DNA of 64,000 nt from Sulfurospirillaceae bacterium (GCA_028692875.1 JAQUWL010000005.1:35131-99130), one strand, 5' to 3'; shown: positions 37,206 through 46,216, counted from the stretch's first letter. Notes: generated by a model not told the origin, from the letters alone. Translations and numbers: made by a program.

Positions 37206-38912
37206 ATGACTACATTACCACTTTATGCACAAATCAAACAGATATTTTTAGGTACTGAATTTTCAAGTCTTGAGGGAGAATTTCTTACGGGTAAAATCTT
37301 TGAAGCCATCGAAAAACTAGATAAAAACTTCATTACTATTTTGCTTCAAAACCAAACAACGAAAGAGCATTTTTTTGAAGTCATCGAAGATGCTTATATC
37401 TTCAACCAAAATAAACTCTATGAATTTTTCAATGCTAAAGAGTATTTTGATAACTCTTATACTAGCTACACCAACAAAATAGGCTTGATAAAAAAAGATA
37501 GTTTCATCAAAAAGTTTGACGATGTCGTGCTTGCTTTTCCTTACAAAGACTGCGTGTTAGAAGGTGGCATGAGCAATGAAGAAGCCAAAAAAGAAGAGGT
37601 TTTTTACAACGCCATCATCAGTAAAGATGAAATCGACCGTTTGTTTGAGCCAAAAGTCTTAACCAACATTGCGAAATTTGATACAAACGGACAAAGCACG
37701 CCTGAACAAATCTCGATGGATGACAACCTCATCATCAAAGGCAACAACCTCATAGCCTTACACAGTTTAAAGCAACGCTACGCAGGGAAAATCAAACTTA
37801 TCTACATCGACCCACCGTACAATACAGGTAATGACGGCTTCAAATACAACGACCGCTTCAACCACTCCACATGGCTGACCTTTATGAAAAATCGCTTGGA
37901 AATTGCAAGAGAATTATTGAGGGATGATGGAGTTATATTTGTAAGTATCAACGATCTTGAAGCCCACTACTTAAAAGTTCTCATGGATGAAATTTTTGGA
38001 AAAACAATTAATGGAAATAAAAACTTTATTGCAGATATTGCACATCAAGCAAGAACAGGTATTTCAAATGATAAAGTTATTTCAAATAACCATGAACATA
38101 TTTTATTTTATGCAAAAAACTATGATGAGATTCATAAGAATAGACACTTATTTGGTATTGACAGAACAGAAAAAGACAAAAAAAATTATGATAAAAATGA
38201 TAATAATGGGAAAGGAAATTACACTTTAAATCCAGTAACTGCGCCAGGTGGAGAGAAAAAAGGAAATCCTTATTATGAAATTTTAGGAATCCAAAATTTT
38301 TGGCGTTTTTCAAAAGAAAAAATGATTGAATTATATAACCAAAATGAAGTTGTCAAAGTCAATAACAGTTTGTACCAAAAAACTTATTGGGATGACATGA
38401 AAGATAAAAAAAAGAAAATATCAACTTGGTGGGCTGAAGTTGGAACAACTCAACAAGGTACTATTGAACTAAAAAAACTTTTTAATAAGAAAAATGCTAC
38501 TGAAGTATTTTCAAATCCAAAGGCTTCATCATTAATAAAACACGTCATCAACTTTTGCAATCTTGAAAATGAAATAATATTAGATTTTCATGCTGGAAGC
38601 GGTACTACAGGACAAGCTGTTTTGGATATAAATAAAGAACAAAATAAAAATCTAAAGTTTATTTTGATTGAACAAATGGACTACATCGAATCCATTACAT
38701 GTGAGCGTGTGAAAAAAGTCATTGAAAAAAATCAAGAAGGCTCGTTTATCTACGCCGAACTTAAAACCATCGACACTTTTAACGAAGCCGACACCATCGG
38801 CAGGCTGAATGACAATATGCGCTACCTCCCTTTAGGCGAGATAGACGATGAAAGCTATGGCATCAGCGAGAGTGAAAAAGCCCTCAATAAACAGTTTTAC
38901 GGAGTCAAGTAA
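37206..38912 (+). CDS. mod: Type III restriction-modification DNA methyltransferase (Mod)
   Basis: 568 residues from ATG 37206 (MTTLPLYAQIKQIF). Beta-class N6-adenine methyltransferase order: catalytic DPPYNTG (about 201-207) before SAM-binding DFHAGSGTTGQ (about 460-470), with the target-recognition region between. It recognises the site, methylates adenine on one strand and guides Res. The middle segment (about 37910-38690) is far more AT-rich than its flanks, which points to an exchanged target-recognition domain. No long simple repeat for phase variation is present, only A8 runs. Stop and res start overlap (TAATG). Confidence 0.92.
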   Translation: MTTLPLYAQIKQIFLGTEFSSLEGEFLTGKIFEAIEKLDKNFITILLQNQTTKEHFFEVIEDAYIFNQNKLYEFFNAKEYFDNSYTSYTNKIGLIKKDSFIKKFDDVVLAFPYKDCVLEGGMSNEEAKKEEVFYNAIISKDEIDRLFEPKVLTNIAKFDTNGQSTPEQISMDDNLIIKGNNLIALHSLKQRYAGKIKLIYIDPPYNTGNDGFKYNDRFNHSTWLTFMKNRLEIARELLRDDGVIFVSINDLEAHYLKVLMDEIFGKTINGNKNFIADIAHQARTGISNDKVISNNHEHILFYAKNYDEIHKNRHLFGIDRTEKDKKNYDKNDNNGKGNYTLNPVTAPGGEKKGNPYYEILGIQNFWRFSKEKMIELYNQNEVVKVNNSLYQKTYWDDMKDKKKKISTWWAEVGTTQQGTIELKKLFNKKNATEVFSNPKASSLIKHVINFCNLENEIILDFHAGSGTTGQAVLDINKEQNKNLKFILIEQMDYIESITCERVKKVIEKNQEGSFIYAELKTIDTFNEADTIGRLNDNMRYLPLGEIDDESYGISESEKALNKQFYGVK

Positions 38913-41455
38913 TGGCACTGCTTTTTGAACAGTTAGATGGCTTTTTTGAAAATGGCTTTTCCAAAAGACCAGAAATTCCGCCTTATATCAGCGAAAATTT
39001 AAAGCATGAATTACGAGAATACCAAATCAAGGCACTTCAAAATTTTATATTTTTACAAAATAGCAAACCCAAAAATCACCTGCTTTTTCACATGGCAACA
39101 GGCAGTGGAAAAACGATGCTTATTGCGAGTAGTATTTTGGAGCTTTATGCACGGAGTTATCGTAACTTTCTCTTTTTTGTGAACACCCAAAACATCATCC
39201 TAAAAACCAAAGAGAACTTAGCCAATGCAAATTCTTCTAAGTATCTTTTTAAGCCAAAAATTCTCATACACAACCAAGAAGTCTCCACAAACATCATCCA
39301 AAGCAGTTTTGAAGAGGCGAAAGAGCGTGACATCAACCTCTTTTTTACCACCGTTCAAGGTTTACATGTAAGCCTTACTACACTCAAAGAAAACGGCATA
39401 ACGTATAGCGACTTTAAAGATAAAAAGCTCGTTCTCATCGCCGATGAAGCGCACCATCTGGACAACGAAAAAGAAGATGAGCGCAGTTGGTGGCAAACGG
39501 TGCAAAATCTTTTAAAAACCAATAGCGAAAACATCTTACTCGAATTTACCGCCACCGCACGCCTTCACAACCACTACTACGATGATAAAATCATCTACGA
39601 CTATCCACTTAAAAAGTTTCGAGAAGACAAATATTCCAAAGAAGTAAGCCTTCTTTCAAGCAATTTTAGTGCGTATGAAACACTGGATGACAAGGCGTTG
39701 CGGATGCTTCAAGCCATCATGATAAGCGAGTACCGAAAAATCATCGCTGAAAAACACGGCATTGCCCTAAAGCCTGTGGTGATGTTCAAAAACAAAAGCA
39801 CCAAACAAGCCGATGAAAACTACGCACTCTTTTGCACACTCATCGAAAAGCTTGAACCAAAGCATATCGAACACATTTTAGAACACTCCAAACACGTTTC
39901 TATCATCGCTAAAATGAAAGAAACCCTTTTACATGCAAATGATTTTACGGCACGTTTAAAACATGCTTTTTACAAAGATAAAACGGTTTTAATCTATGGC
40001 ACATCTGCCGATAAAGAAGCCACACTTAAAAACCTAAACGAGATGGAAGCCCCTTACAATCACATCCGTGCCATTTTTGCCGTTGAAATTCTCAATGAAG
40101 GCTGGGACGTGCTTAACCTCTTTGATATCGTCAAACTCGATGAAGCACCACACAGTAAAAATAAAACAACGACCAAAGAAGCCCAACTTATCGGTCGAGG
40201 GGCTAGGTACTATCCCTTTAGTTTAGAGGGCGATGAACGCTACAAACGAAAATTTGACAACGACCTAAAGCATGAACTACGAGTCCTTGAAGAGATGATG
40301 TTTCACTCCATCAACGAAAACCGTTATATCAAAGTAATTAAAGAAGAACTTACAAAAAGCGGTATTGCTGATTTTGATGAGGAAGAAGAGACTATAGTGA
40401 CCATGAAACTCAAAGAGAGTTTTAAAGCTCACCCTTACTTTCAATATGGTGGCATTTGGGTCAATAAACGCATGGAGAGAGATAAAAGTCAAATGAATAA
40501 AATCAAAGACTATATCCCTAACTTTGGCAATGTCAATCCCATCATCAAACTTACCAATAGTGCTATTTTAAGCAGTGGTTTTGAATCATTGAGTGATGAA
40601 TCCTCCAAAAACGCTTTTACCTCAACACTCAAAATATCAGATATTTCACCTTTTACCCTTAGAAGTGCCATCAATAAAATAGACTTTTTTTATTTTTCAA
40701 ATCTCAAAAAGCACTTTCCACGCCTAAAATCTATCAATGAATTTTTAGCCGATGAGAATTATCTAGGAAGTATTACATGGACAATTTATAGCGATATAAA
40801 AAAACCTCTCATCAGCGAATACCAAAAACGAAAAGCGGTAATGGATGTGTTAGAGTGGATAAAAAAAGGTGTCCTTAAAAATAATTGTGATTATGAGGGA
40901 ACGAAAGAATTTTACCCGATACCACTAAACACTAGACTAGAAGACAAAACGCTCAAAGTGAAGCCAAAACCTAACGCCGATGGGCTCAGGAGATATCACA
41001 ATCCGTTCGATGTATCGCAAGTTGATTGGTATGTTTATGATGAAAATTATGGCACAAGCGAAGAGATGGATTTTGTGCTTTTTCTCAATACCCAAATTGA
41101 AAATCTCAATGACAAATTTGAAGATATACGACTTATCCGCAATGAAAAAGCATTTTGGCTTTACAGTTTTAGAGAAAACGGACAACGATTTGAGCCAGAT
41201 TTTATTCTTTTGCTCACCACAAAAAACAAAGCACTCCTGCAAGTGTTTATCGAACCAAAAGGAGAGCATTTAAGACTGGGGGACGCATGGAAAGAAAACT
41301 TTTTACTAAGCCTACAAAAAGCAACTGTTTGCAAAAATAAAATGGGATTATTGGTGGACTGTGAGCATATAAAAATTGTTGGATTGCCTTTTTACAATCA
41401 TCAAAGAGAAAATGAATTTTTACATGATTGGGAAACTGAGTTGTTAGAAAAATAG
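38912..41455 (+). CDS. res: Type III restriction enzyme, helicase-nuclease subunit (Res)
   Basis: 847-residue SF2 helicase/nuclease. Walker A MATGSGKT (about 61-68), DEAH box IADEAHHL (about 176), motif III-like FTATAR, motif VI-like LIGRGARYYPF. The C-terminal PD-(D/E)xK nuclease is FEPDF ... FIEPKG (about 760-782). The protein is complete, so with Mod it should form an active restriction system cutting after head-to-head sites. One TACATGTA palindrome is at 39363. Confidence 0.92.
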   Translation: MALLFEQLDGFFENGFSKRPEIPPYISENLKHELREYQIKALQNFIFLQNSKPKNHLLFHMATGSGKTMLIASSILELYARSYRNFLFFVNTQNIILKTKENLANANSSKYLFKPKILIHNQEVSTNIIQSSFEEAKERDINLFFTTVQGLHVSLTTLKENGITYSDFKDKKLVLIADEAHHLDNEKEDERSWWQTVQNLLKTNSENILLEFTATARLHNHYYDDKIIYDYPLKKFREDKYSKEVSLLSSNFSAYETLDDKALRMLQAIMISEYRKIIAEKHGIALKPVVMFKNKSTKQADENYALFCTLIEKLEPKHIEHILEHSKHVSIIAKMKETLLHANDFTARLKHAFYKDKTVLIYGTSADKEATLKNLNEMEAPYNHIRAIFAVEILNEGWDVLNLFDIVKLDEAPHSKNKTTTKEAQLIGRGARYYPFSLEGDERYKRKFDNDLKHELRVLEEMMFHSINENRYIKVIKEELTKSGIADFDEEEETIVTMKLKESFKAHPYFQYGGIWVNKRMERDKSQMNKIKDYIPNFGNVNPIIKLTNSAILSSGFESLSDESSKNAFTSTLKISDISPFTLRSAINKIDFFYFSNLKKHFPRLKSINEFLADENYLGSITWTIYSDIKKPLISEYQKRKAVMDVLEWIKKGVLKNNCDYEGTKEFYPIPLNTRLEDKTLKVKPKPNADGLRRYHNPFDVSQVDWYVYDENYGTSEEMDFVLFLNTQIENLNDKFEDIRLIRNEKAFWLYSFRENGQRFEPDFILLLTTKNKALLQVFIEPKGEHLRLGDAWKENFLLSLQKATVCKNKMGLLVDCEHIKIVGLPFYNHQRENEFLHDWETELLEK

Positions 41456-41468
41456 CCTCACAGAGAAC

Positions 41469-41495
41469 AAAGGGGGCTAAATTTTTAACTTTTTT
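41469..41495 (+). repeat. Left copy of imperfect direct repeat flanking the IS/AbiEii segment
   Basis: AAAGGGGG followed by CTAAATTTTTAACTTTT. It matches 43628-43658 except for six missing bases (TCAGGT) and one substitution in the CTAAAYTTTTAACTTTT part. Confidence 0.5.
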
Positions 41496-41496
41496 A
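41490..41496 (+). repeat. Target-site duplication, left (TTTTTTA)
   Basis: Seven bases TTTTTTA directly before the left IS end, identical to 42429-42435 directly after the right end. Confidence 0.7.
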
Positions 41497-42428
41497 ACCC
41501 AAACTGCTAGTTAAACAGAAGAGCTTTTTTGTCATCACTAAGCTTCAAAAAGCAGTTGATAGCATACGCAGTGATGAAAAGTCTAAGCTTTGTTAAAAAG
41601 CCACCAATGGTTGTAGCCTTAATCACTTTACCAAACTTAGTAGTGATCATAGAAAAGGCAGTTTCAACACCTTTTCTAATTCTACGCTTGGTAAAATACT
41701 CTTCTTTGTTTTCTTGTTGCATGTTGTTACGCCCAATGGGTGAAAGTACAATCTCAAACTGTTTTAAAAAAGCTTCTAACTTTGATGAAACATACCCTTT
41801 ATCTCCAATTGTAATCGATTCTTTGGGTAGATGATGCATGAATTGATACCCAGCCGTAACATCATGTATAGAGCCTTGTGAAATATGTACCATCACAGGT
41901 TCTTTATCGGTTGTCACTACCATATGGACTTTAAGTCCATAAAAGAATCTCCCTTTGGATGCATTGTACCCTTTCAAAGATGGATCACTCCACAATCTGA
42001 CTCTACTTTGCCTTGTTATCTGACATAATTCAACAGGAAAAGAATCAACAGAGTAAATCTTTACACCATTTAATCACTGAAACAATGAGCCTAGAAATAA
42101 AAATAGTGTTGATAACACTTCATTTATTTTGGCTAAGCGACGCAAAAATCTCGTGTAATCAATCCTTTTGACCAACTGCATCATCATAGAATACTGATGG
42201 GCTTTATAGTAGTTACCACTAAAATCATTCACTGCCATATACCCGATAAGCAGCACTTCTGCATTACTAATCTCTGCTCTAACATCATCTTTTATCCCTG
42301 ATACCTTCAAATACTCATCAATTAAACAATAAACTGTTATAATATCTCGCTCCATAATCTCGCCTCCCACGGCTTTTTATGGAGTCTAAAGCAACTTTCA
42401 AACCATATTTACAACTAGCAGTTTGGGT
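41497..42428 (-). mobile_element. IS982-family insertion sequence, 932 bp
   Basis: Ends are perfect 16-base inverted repeats ACCCAAACTGCTAGTT (41497-41512) and its complement (42413-42428), flanked by the duplication TTTTTTA. Size, ACCC termini and the single DDE transposase fit the IS982 family. Clean boundaries argue for a recent insertion, but the transposase has an in-frame stop. It sits between res and the nucleotidyltransferase toxin gene without breaking either. Confidence 0.85.
41507..42370 (-). pseudogene. IS982-type transposase interrupted by an in-frame TGA
   Basis: A continuous 288-codon frame from 42370 to 41507 has one internal TGA at 42076-42074 (codon 99). Before it lies the N-terminal part (MERDIITVYCLIDEYLK...). 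After it the DDE domain continues in the same frame: YSVDSFPV with the first Asp, HDVTAGYQF, IGDKGYVSSKL with the second Asp, and RKGVETAFS with the Glu. TGA is a stop in this phylum, so the element should not move unaided. Related active copies elsewhere in the genome could still mobilise it. Confidence 0.85.
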
Positions 42429-42435
42429 TTTTTTA
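42429..42435 (+). repeat. Target-site duplication, right (TTTTTTA)
   Basis: Seven bases identical to 41490-41496, immediately outside the right inverted repeat of the IS982-type element. Confidence 0.7.
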
Positions 42436-42484
42436 ATAAAAAGCTTTTCAAAAATTTATCGCAAAAAATATAACTATTTACCTT

Positions 42485-43183
42485 TCACAAATATTTTTTA
42501 AGTGCTTTCATAATTGAATTGGGAGCATTTTTTGCAACCTCTAAGTAAGATTCGATTGGCTCAACCAAATCAATTTCATCCAAATATCTCTGATAATTAA
42601 GTCTTTGAAGTGCATCATGCAAATCGTGTAAATCCTGAAGTAAAACTGCTTCATATTGTAAAAGCTTTTCAAAAATAAACTCATCATGATAAAGTGCAAC
42701 GCTTAGGTCGATAATATCCCTTGCTTTGTTTTGATCTTTCCTATAGACTATTTTTTTTGCCAAAATATCTTCCAAACTTTCGACATAAATAGTCTCATGA
42801 AAAAAAGCTTGACTACTATCTATGATTGGCTGACTAATAAAATCTTGCGATACTAAAATGTCGATTTTAATGTTTTCTCTGGTAAGCAACCTTATATGAT
42901 TTGCCAAGTCGATATACTTAGCGGTATTAAATGTATTCGAGTCTTCTATCCAATGTTTGGGGCTAAGATAATTCAACAGTTGTGGGTCAGTAACAAACAA
43001 ATCAATATCAAAACTTTTTCGGTGCTGAAAATGATAAATCGCCAATGCCGTACCACCACCAAATCTTAAAAATGACAAATCGTTATTGGGTAGTAACCTT
43101 TTACATTCGCCGACTAAATCATTGAGTGCTTTAATTTGTTTAGCATACGTCGCAAGGATGAATTGATGCGTTTTAGTATCCAT
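42485..43183 (-). CDS. AbiEii/AbiGii-type nucleotidyltransferase toxin
   Basis: 232 residues of the DUF1814/AbiEii superfamily. Motif I GGGTALAIYH (42-51) and FDIDLF (58-63) give the G-[ST]..D-x-D metal site, and IKIDIL near 105 supplies the third acidic residue. EDILAKKIVYRKDQNKARDIIDL is the AbiEii motif III region. AbiEii enzymes act as bacteriostatic toxins by transferring nucleotides to tRNA and in some phages cause abortive infection. The start overlaps the preceding HTH gene by 11 bases, as in antitoxin-toxin operons. Confidence 0.82.
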   Translation of the reverse strand: MDTKTHQFILATYAKQIKALNDLVGECKRLLPNNDLSFLRFGGGTALAIYHFQHRKSFDIDLFVTDPQLLNYLSPKHWIEDSNTFNTAKYIDLANHIRLLTRENIKIDILVSQDFISQPIIDSSQAFFHETIYVESLEDILAKKIVYRKDQNKARDIIDLSVALYHDEFIFEKLLQYEAVLLQDLHDLHDALQRLNYQRYLDEIDLVEPIESYLEVAKNAPNSIMKALKKYL

Positions 43184-43556
43184 GGTTTAGCACTTTATAG
43201 ACTTTTTTCATTGGTATTTTAAAATGCATTGCAAAATCTTCTATCTCTTCTTTGAGAGCTTCTGTTTTGATAACATCTAAGGCATATTTTTCAATAGGTT
43301 TTTCAGGGCTTTTCCCCATCAGAAGCTTTTTAATATCACTAGCTCCAAGATGCTTTTCTTCATTGCCAATGGAAGTATTAACCGTTGCGACAAGCATATC
43401 GTAAGCTGTTGCGGACTTATATAACTTTAAAATAGATTCTTTATCGACATTGGTTAAAAAATCAGCTAAAGCTTTTTTTGAATGCCCCTCTTTTTTCCAT
43501 TCATTTAATGTGGATTGTGGAACACCAAAAATGCTAGCGATATCTTTTGCTTTCAC
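43173..43556 (-). CDS. Short HTH protein, likely antitoxin of the AbiEii-type toxin
   Basis: 127 residues from GTG 43556, with AAGGAG before it. The N-terminal HTH is MKAKDIASIFGVPQSTLNEWKKEG. The rest is helical and charged, without the AbiEi antitoxin domain (normally ~200 residues with a winged helix). Operon order, overlap with the toxin, and a palindrome over a consensus promoter indicate an autoregulating antitoxin of a different kind from AbiEi. Antitoxin function is inferred. Confidence 0.7.
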   Translation of the reverse strand: MKAKDIASIFGVPQSTLNEWKKEGHSKKALADFLTNVDKESILKLYKSATAYDMLVATVNTSIGNEEKHLGASDIKKLLMGKSPEKPIEKYALDVIKTEALKEEIEDFAMHFKIPMKKVYKVLNHGY

Positions 43557-43577
43557 TGGAACTCCTTTTTTGCCATA

Positions 43578-43606
43578 ATTATACGATTATCGTATTTTTT
43601 TGTCAA
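43578..43606 (-). promoter_or_regulatory. Perfect sigma-70 promoter with operator for the HTH-AbiEii operon
   Basis: On the minus strand TTGACA (43606-43601), exactly 17 bases, TATAAT (43583-43578). The palindrome ATACGATTATCGTAT (43581-43595; seven-base arms, one centre base) covers the spacer and half of the -10. The GTG start is 22 bases downstream. The arrangement is typical of repression by the first gene's product. Confidence 0.75.
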
Positions 43607-43627
43607 TTATGAAAAAAAGGGTGAAAA

Positions 43628-43658
43628 AAAGGGGGTCAGGTCTAAACTTTTAACTTTT
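43628..43658 (+). repeat. Right copy of imperfect direct repeat, REP/IS200-end-like
   Basis: AAAGGGGGTCAGGTCT followed by AAACTTTTAACTTTT, preceded by a tandem GAAAAAAAGGG. The GGGGTCAGGTCT core resembles sequences I associate with ends of IS200-like or REP-associated transposase elements. No such transposase is in the window. Confidence 0.45.
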
Positions 43659-43661
43659 GCC

Positions 43662-44051
43662 CTACTTCAAAGGCTCCAAAACAACACCTTGTTCCATCAG
43701 TTTCTTTACTCCGCCCTTTAGATTTATAACCTTATAGCCGGATTTGCCCAAAATCTCCGAAACCGCCGTGGTGCGATTTCCCGTTCGACATATCAGAGCA
43801 AACTCTTTATCTTTACTAACATATTTATCGAGTTTTGACAAAAACTCCTTCTCGTTGTATCCGCCTTGCGCATCAAAAAACGTAATCAAAATAGAATCTT
43901 TAACGATGCCAGTCTGTTCCCATTCAGGCTCCGTGCGAATATCAATAATCTTCACACCACTTTTTATAAACTCTTCACTCACTTTTACATTCCTAACATC
44001 GCCAAACAAAAAAGTAGTAAAAAAAGTCAAAATCACAAACCATTTTTTCAT
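43662..44051 (-). CDS. Exported rhodanese-like protein
   Basis: 129 residues from ATG 44051 (AGGAG six bases before); upstream in-frame starts lie inside the previous gene. It has a signal peptide (MKKWFVILTFFTTFLFG) and then one rhodanese domain with the active-site loop CRTGNRT. It probably moves sulfane sulfur in the periplasm. It marks the return to ordinary chromosomal genes after the accessory island. Confidence 0.85.
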   Translation of the reverse strand: MKKWFVILTFFTTFLFGDVRNVKVSEEFIKSGVKIIDIRTEPEWEQTGIVKDSILITFFDAQGGYNEKEFLSKLDKYVSKDKEFALICRTGNRTTAVSEILGKSGYKVINLKGGVKKLMEQGVVLEPLK

Positions 44052-44077
44052 CGCCCACTCCTGGATATTTTTTAAAA

Positions 44078-45310
44078 TCAAGCTTTTTCTCGAGCCATTG
44101 AATGCCCAGCCACAAAACCACTTGCCCACGCCCAATACAGATTGTATCCGCCACAATCCCCATCCACATCCAAAACTTCGCCACTGAAGTAGAGGTTTTG
44201 AACCTTTTTAGACATCATTGTTTTTGCATCGACCTCTTTGGTATCTACTCCACCAGCAGTTACCTCTGCACTCTTAAAACCTTTTGTACCAGTTATCTCT
44301 ATCTCGATATTTTTCATTCCAAATGCAAGTTTTGTCATATCTTTTGCTGTAAGCTCATCAGAGCTAAATATATTTTTTGGCAAGGAGCTACTTTTTAAAA
44401 CCAAAGATGTTAGTTTTTTATTTATCAAACCATCAAGCCACATTGAAACACTTTTTTTATTTGTCTTTTTTAGCCTATTTTGCAAAAGAACTCTTAGCTC
44501 CTCCTTTGAAAATGAGGGCATTATATCTATCTTTGCTTTGACGTTTTTTCTCTCTTGAAGTGCTACGCTTGCAACTCTGCTCACATCCAAAACGGCAGAG
44601 CCAGAAACACCATAGTCTGCAAAAAGAACATCGCCACGAGAGCTTACATGTAAAGAATTTTCGACATATATCTCGATATTTGCATCAATCTTTACACCGC
44701 TCGCTTCTTTGATAGTCTTATCTGAACTCTCAAGTTGAACAAGCGATGGAGCGGTTTCGATGATGCTGTGACCTAACTTTTTAGCAAATTCATATCCGCT
44801 TTGACTTCCACCAAGAGATGGCATACTCATACCGCCCGTGGCTATCAAAATAGCATCAAAAATAAGTTTTTTATCCTCTGCATGTAGAGCAAATTTTTCA
44901 TTTGCACTCTGTACATGTAAGACTTCACATCCGAACTCAAAACCAACGCCCAAACGCTTACACTCATAAAACAGCAACTCTGCGACACTTGAAGAGCAAA
45001 GAGAGCGAGGATAAAGTCTTCCTTTTTCTCCCTCCACTACTTCGATACCGATATCGCAAAAAAAATCTAAGCATTTTGAAAAGGAAAAAACAGATATGGA
45101 TGGCAAAACAAAAGATGGATTTTGGGAATGAAAATGACAGATGTTTGTATCTTTATTTAGAAGATTGCATCTGCCATTTCCGCTTGCAAGTATTTTACGA
45201 GCTGGTTTTGTGTGTTTTTCAAAAACATCTACCTTTAAACCAGCCCTAGCACAAGTGATGGCGCAAACCAAACCAGAAGCACCAGCGCCAACGATAGCTA
45301 TATTTTTCAT
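44078..45310 (-). CDS. NAD(P)/FAD-dependent oxidoreductase, BaiN/HI0933 family
   Basis: 410-residue flavoprotein. FAD-binding GAGASGLVCAIT at residues 8-19, the family segment ARKILASGNGRCNL, the ATGG motif (LIATGGMSMPSLGGSQSG) and the C-terminal FAD loop (YNLYWAWASG). Function in most members is unknown; BaiN itself acts in bile-acid 7-dehydroxylation, which need not apply. It overlaps the CvfB gene by 4 bases. Confidence 0.88.
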   Translation of the reverse strand: MKNIAIVGAGASGLVCAITCARAGLKVDVFEKHTKPARKILASGNGRCNLLNKDTNICHFHSQNPSFVLPSISVFSFSKCLDFFCDIGIEVVEGEKGRLYPRSLCSSSVAELLFYECKRLGVGFEFGCEVLHVQSANEKFALHAEDKKLIFDAILIATGGMSMPSLGGSQSGYEFAKKLGHSIIETAPSLVQLESSDKTIKEASGVKIDANIEIYVENSLHVSSRGDVLFADYGVSGSAVLDVSRVASVALQERKNVKAKIDIMPSFSKEELRVLLQNRLKKTNKKSVSMWLDGLINKKLTSLVLKSSSLPKNIFSSDELTAKDMTKLAFGMKNIEIEITGTKGFKSAEVTAGGVDTKEVDAKTMMSKKVQNLYFSGEVLDVDGDCGGYNLYWAWASGFVAGHSMAREKA

Positions 45311-46155
45311 TTTACAATAAGGGATATTTTTTCATCATCCAAAGAAATTATCTTTGCTTTAATTAACCGAGTTAATGCTTTTTTATAGTTTTTTCGACTC
45401 AAGCCAAATAGCTTTTTAATCTCCAAAGGCTCAGTCTTGTAGGTACACTTCAGCACACCATTATGCTGCTCAAGCACCTCTTTTATCTTCATAGCCCCAG
45501 CATCTTCGTTTTTATCGCCAATAGGTTGCAATGAAATGTCTAACTTTTTGTCAAGTCTGGCTTTTTTAATGTAGGCTTTTTTAACATCGCCAACATTTAT
45601 CTCTTCAAAAATCTCATTGTGATAGATAAGCCCATCGTAAGCATTGTCGACAACTACTTTATATCCCAAGTCGGTACGCTCTCGCACAAGAATATCGACC
45701 TCTTGATTGACCTTTAAATGCTCCAAATCACTTCTAAAAAAGGTTGAAAACTTTTGAGAGCCTATAAGTCTGTGTGTCCGCTCGTCATAACCAACACGCA
45801 AAACATACTTTTTACCAACCTCAAAAGGTGTTTTTTGCAAACTTTTGGGAATAAAAAGGTCTTTTGGCAAACCCCATTTGACAAACGCACCAAAAGAGGC
45901 AATATCAGCCACTTCAAAGTATCCAAATTCACCCAACATTGCTTCTGGCTTATGAGTTACTGCGACCAAACGGTCTTCCGAATCCGTATAGATGAAAACT
46001 TCAACTACTGTGCCCTCAACCATAGCATCTGTTATATATTGGTTGGGCAACAAAACTTCTTGACCATCACTAGCAACTAGGTACATTCCGTTTCCTGTGC
46101 GTCTTTCGACACGTAGGGTATTCATTACCCCTATTTTTATTCTATCATTTATCAT
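45307..46155 (-). CDS. S1-domain RNA-binding protein, CvfB family
   Basis: 282 residues with three S1-like OB folds and a C-terminal winged helix (FGLSRKNYKKALTRLIKAKII), the CvfB layout (YitL family). Segments GNGMYLVASDGQEVLLP and FGAFVKWGLPKDLFIP are diagnostic. It binds RNA; regulators of this type affect virulence gene expression in Firmicutes, but the role in Campylobacterota is unknown. Confidence 0.82.
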   Translation of the reverse strand: MINDRIKIGVMNTLRVERRTGNGMYLVASDGQEVLLPNQYITDAMVEGTVVEVFIYTDSEDRLVAVTHKPEAMLGEFGYFEVADIASFGAFVKWGLPKDLFIPKSLQKTPFEVGKKYVLRVGYDERTHRLIGSQKFSTFFRSDLEHLKVNQEVDILVRERTDLGYKVVVDNAYDGLIYHNEIFEEINVGDVKKAYIKKARLDKKLDISLQPIGDKNEDAGAMKIKEVLEQHNGVLKCTYKTEPLEIKKLFGLSRKNYKKALTRLIKAKIISLDDEKISLIVK

Positions 46156-46216
46156 GCTACAACTTTATCACATTTTGGTAAAAACAAAACTTTATATTTT
46201 GGGGTTTGAAAAAAAT

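Noticed and set aside
38170..38420. A8 runs in mod as phase-variation tracts
   Set aside because: Runs of eight A are common in this genome; no tetranucleotide or longer repeat is present and the frame is intact.
42074..42076. TGA inside the transposase as selenocysteine or recoded codon
   Set aside because: IS982 transposases have no Sec, and many genes here end in TGA as a true stop.
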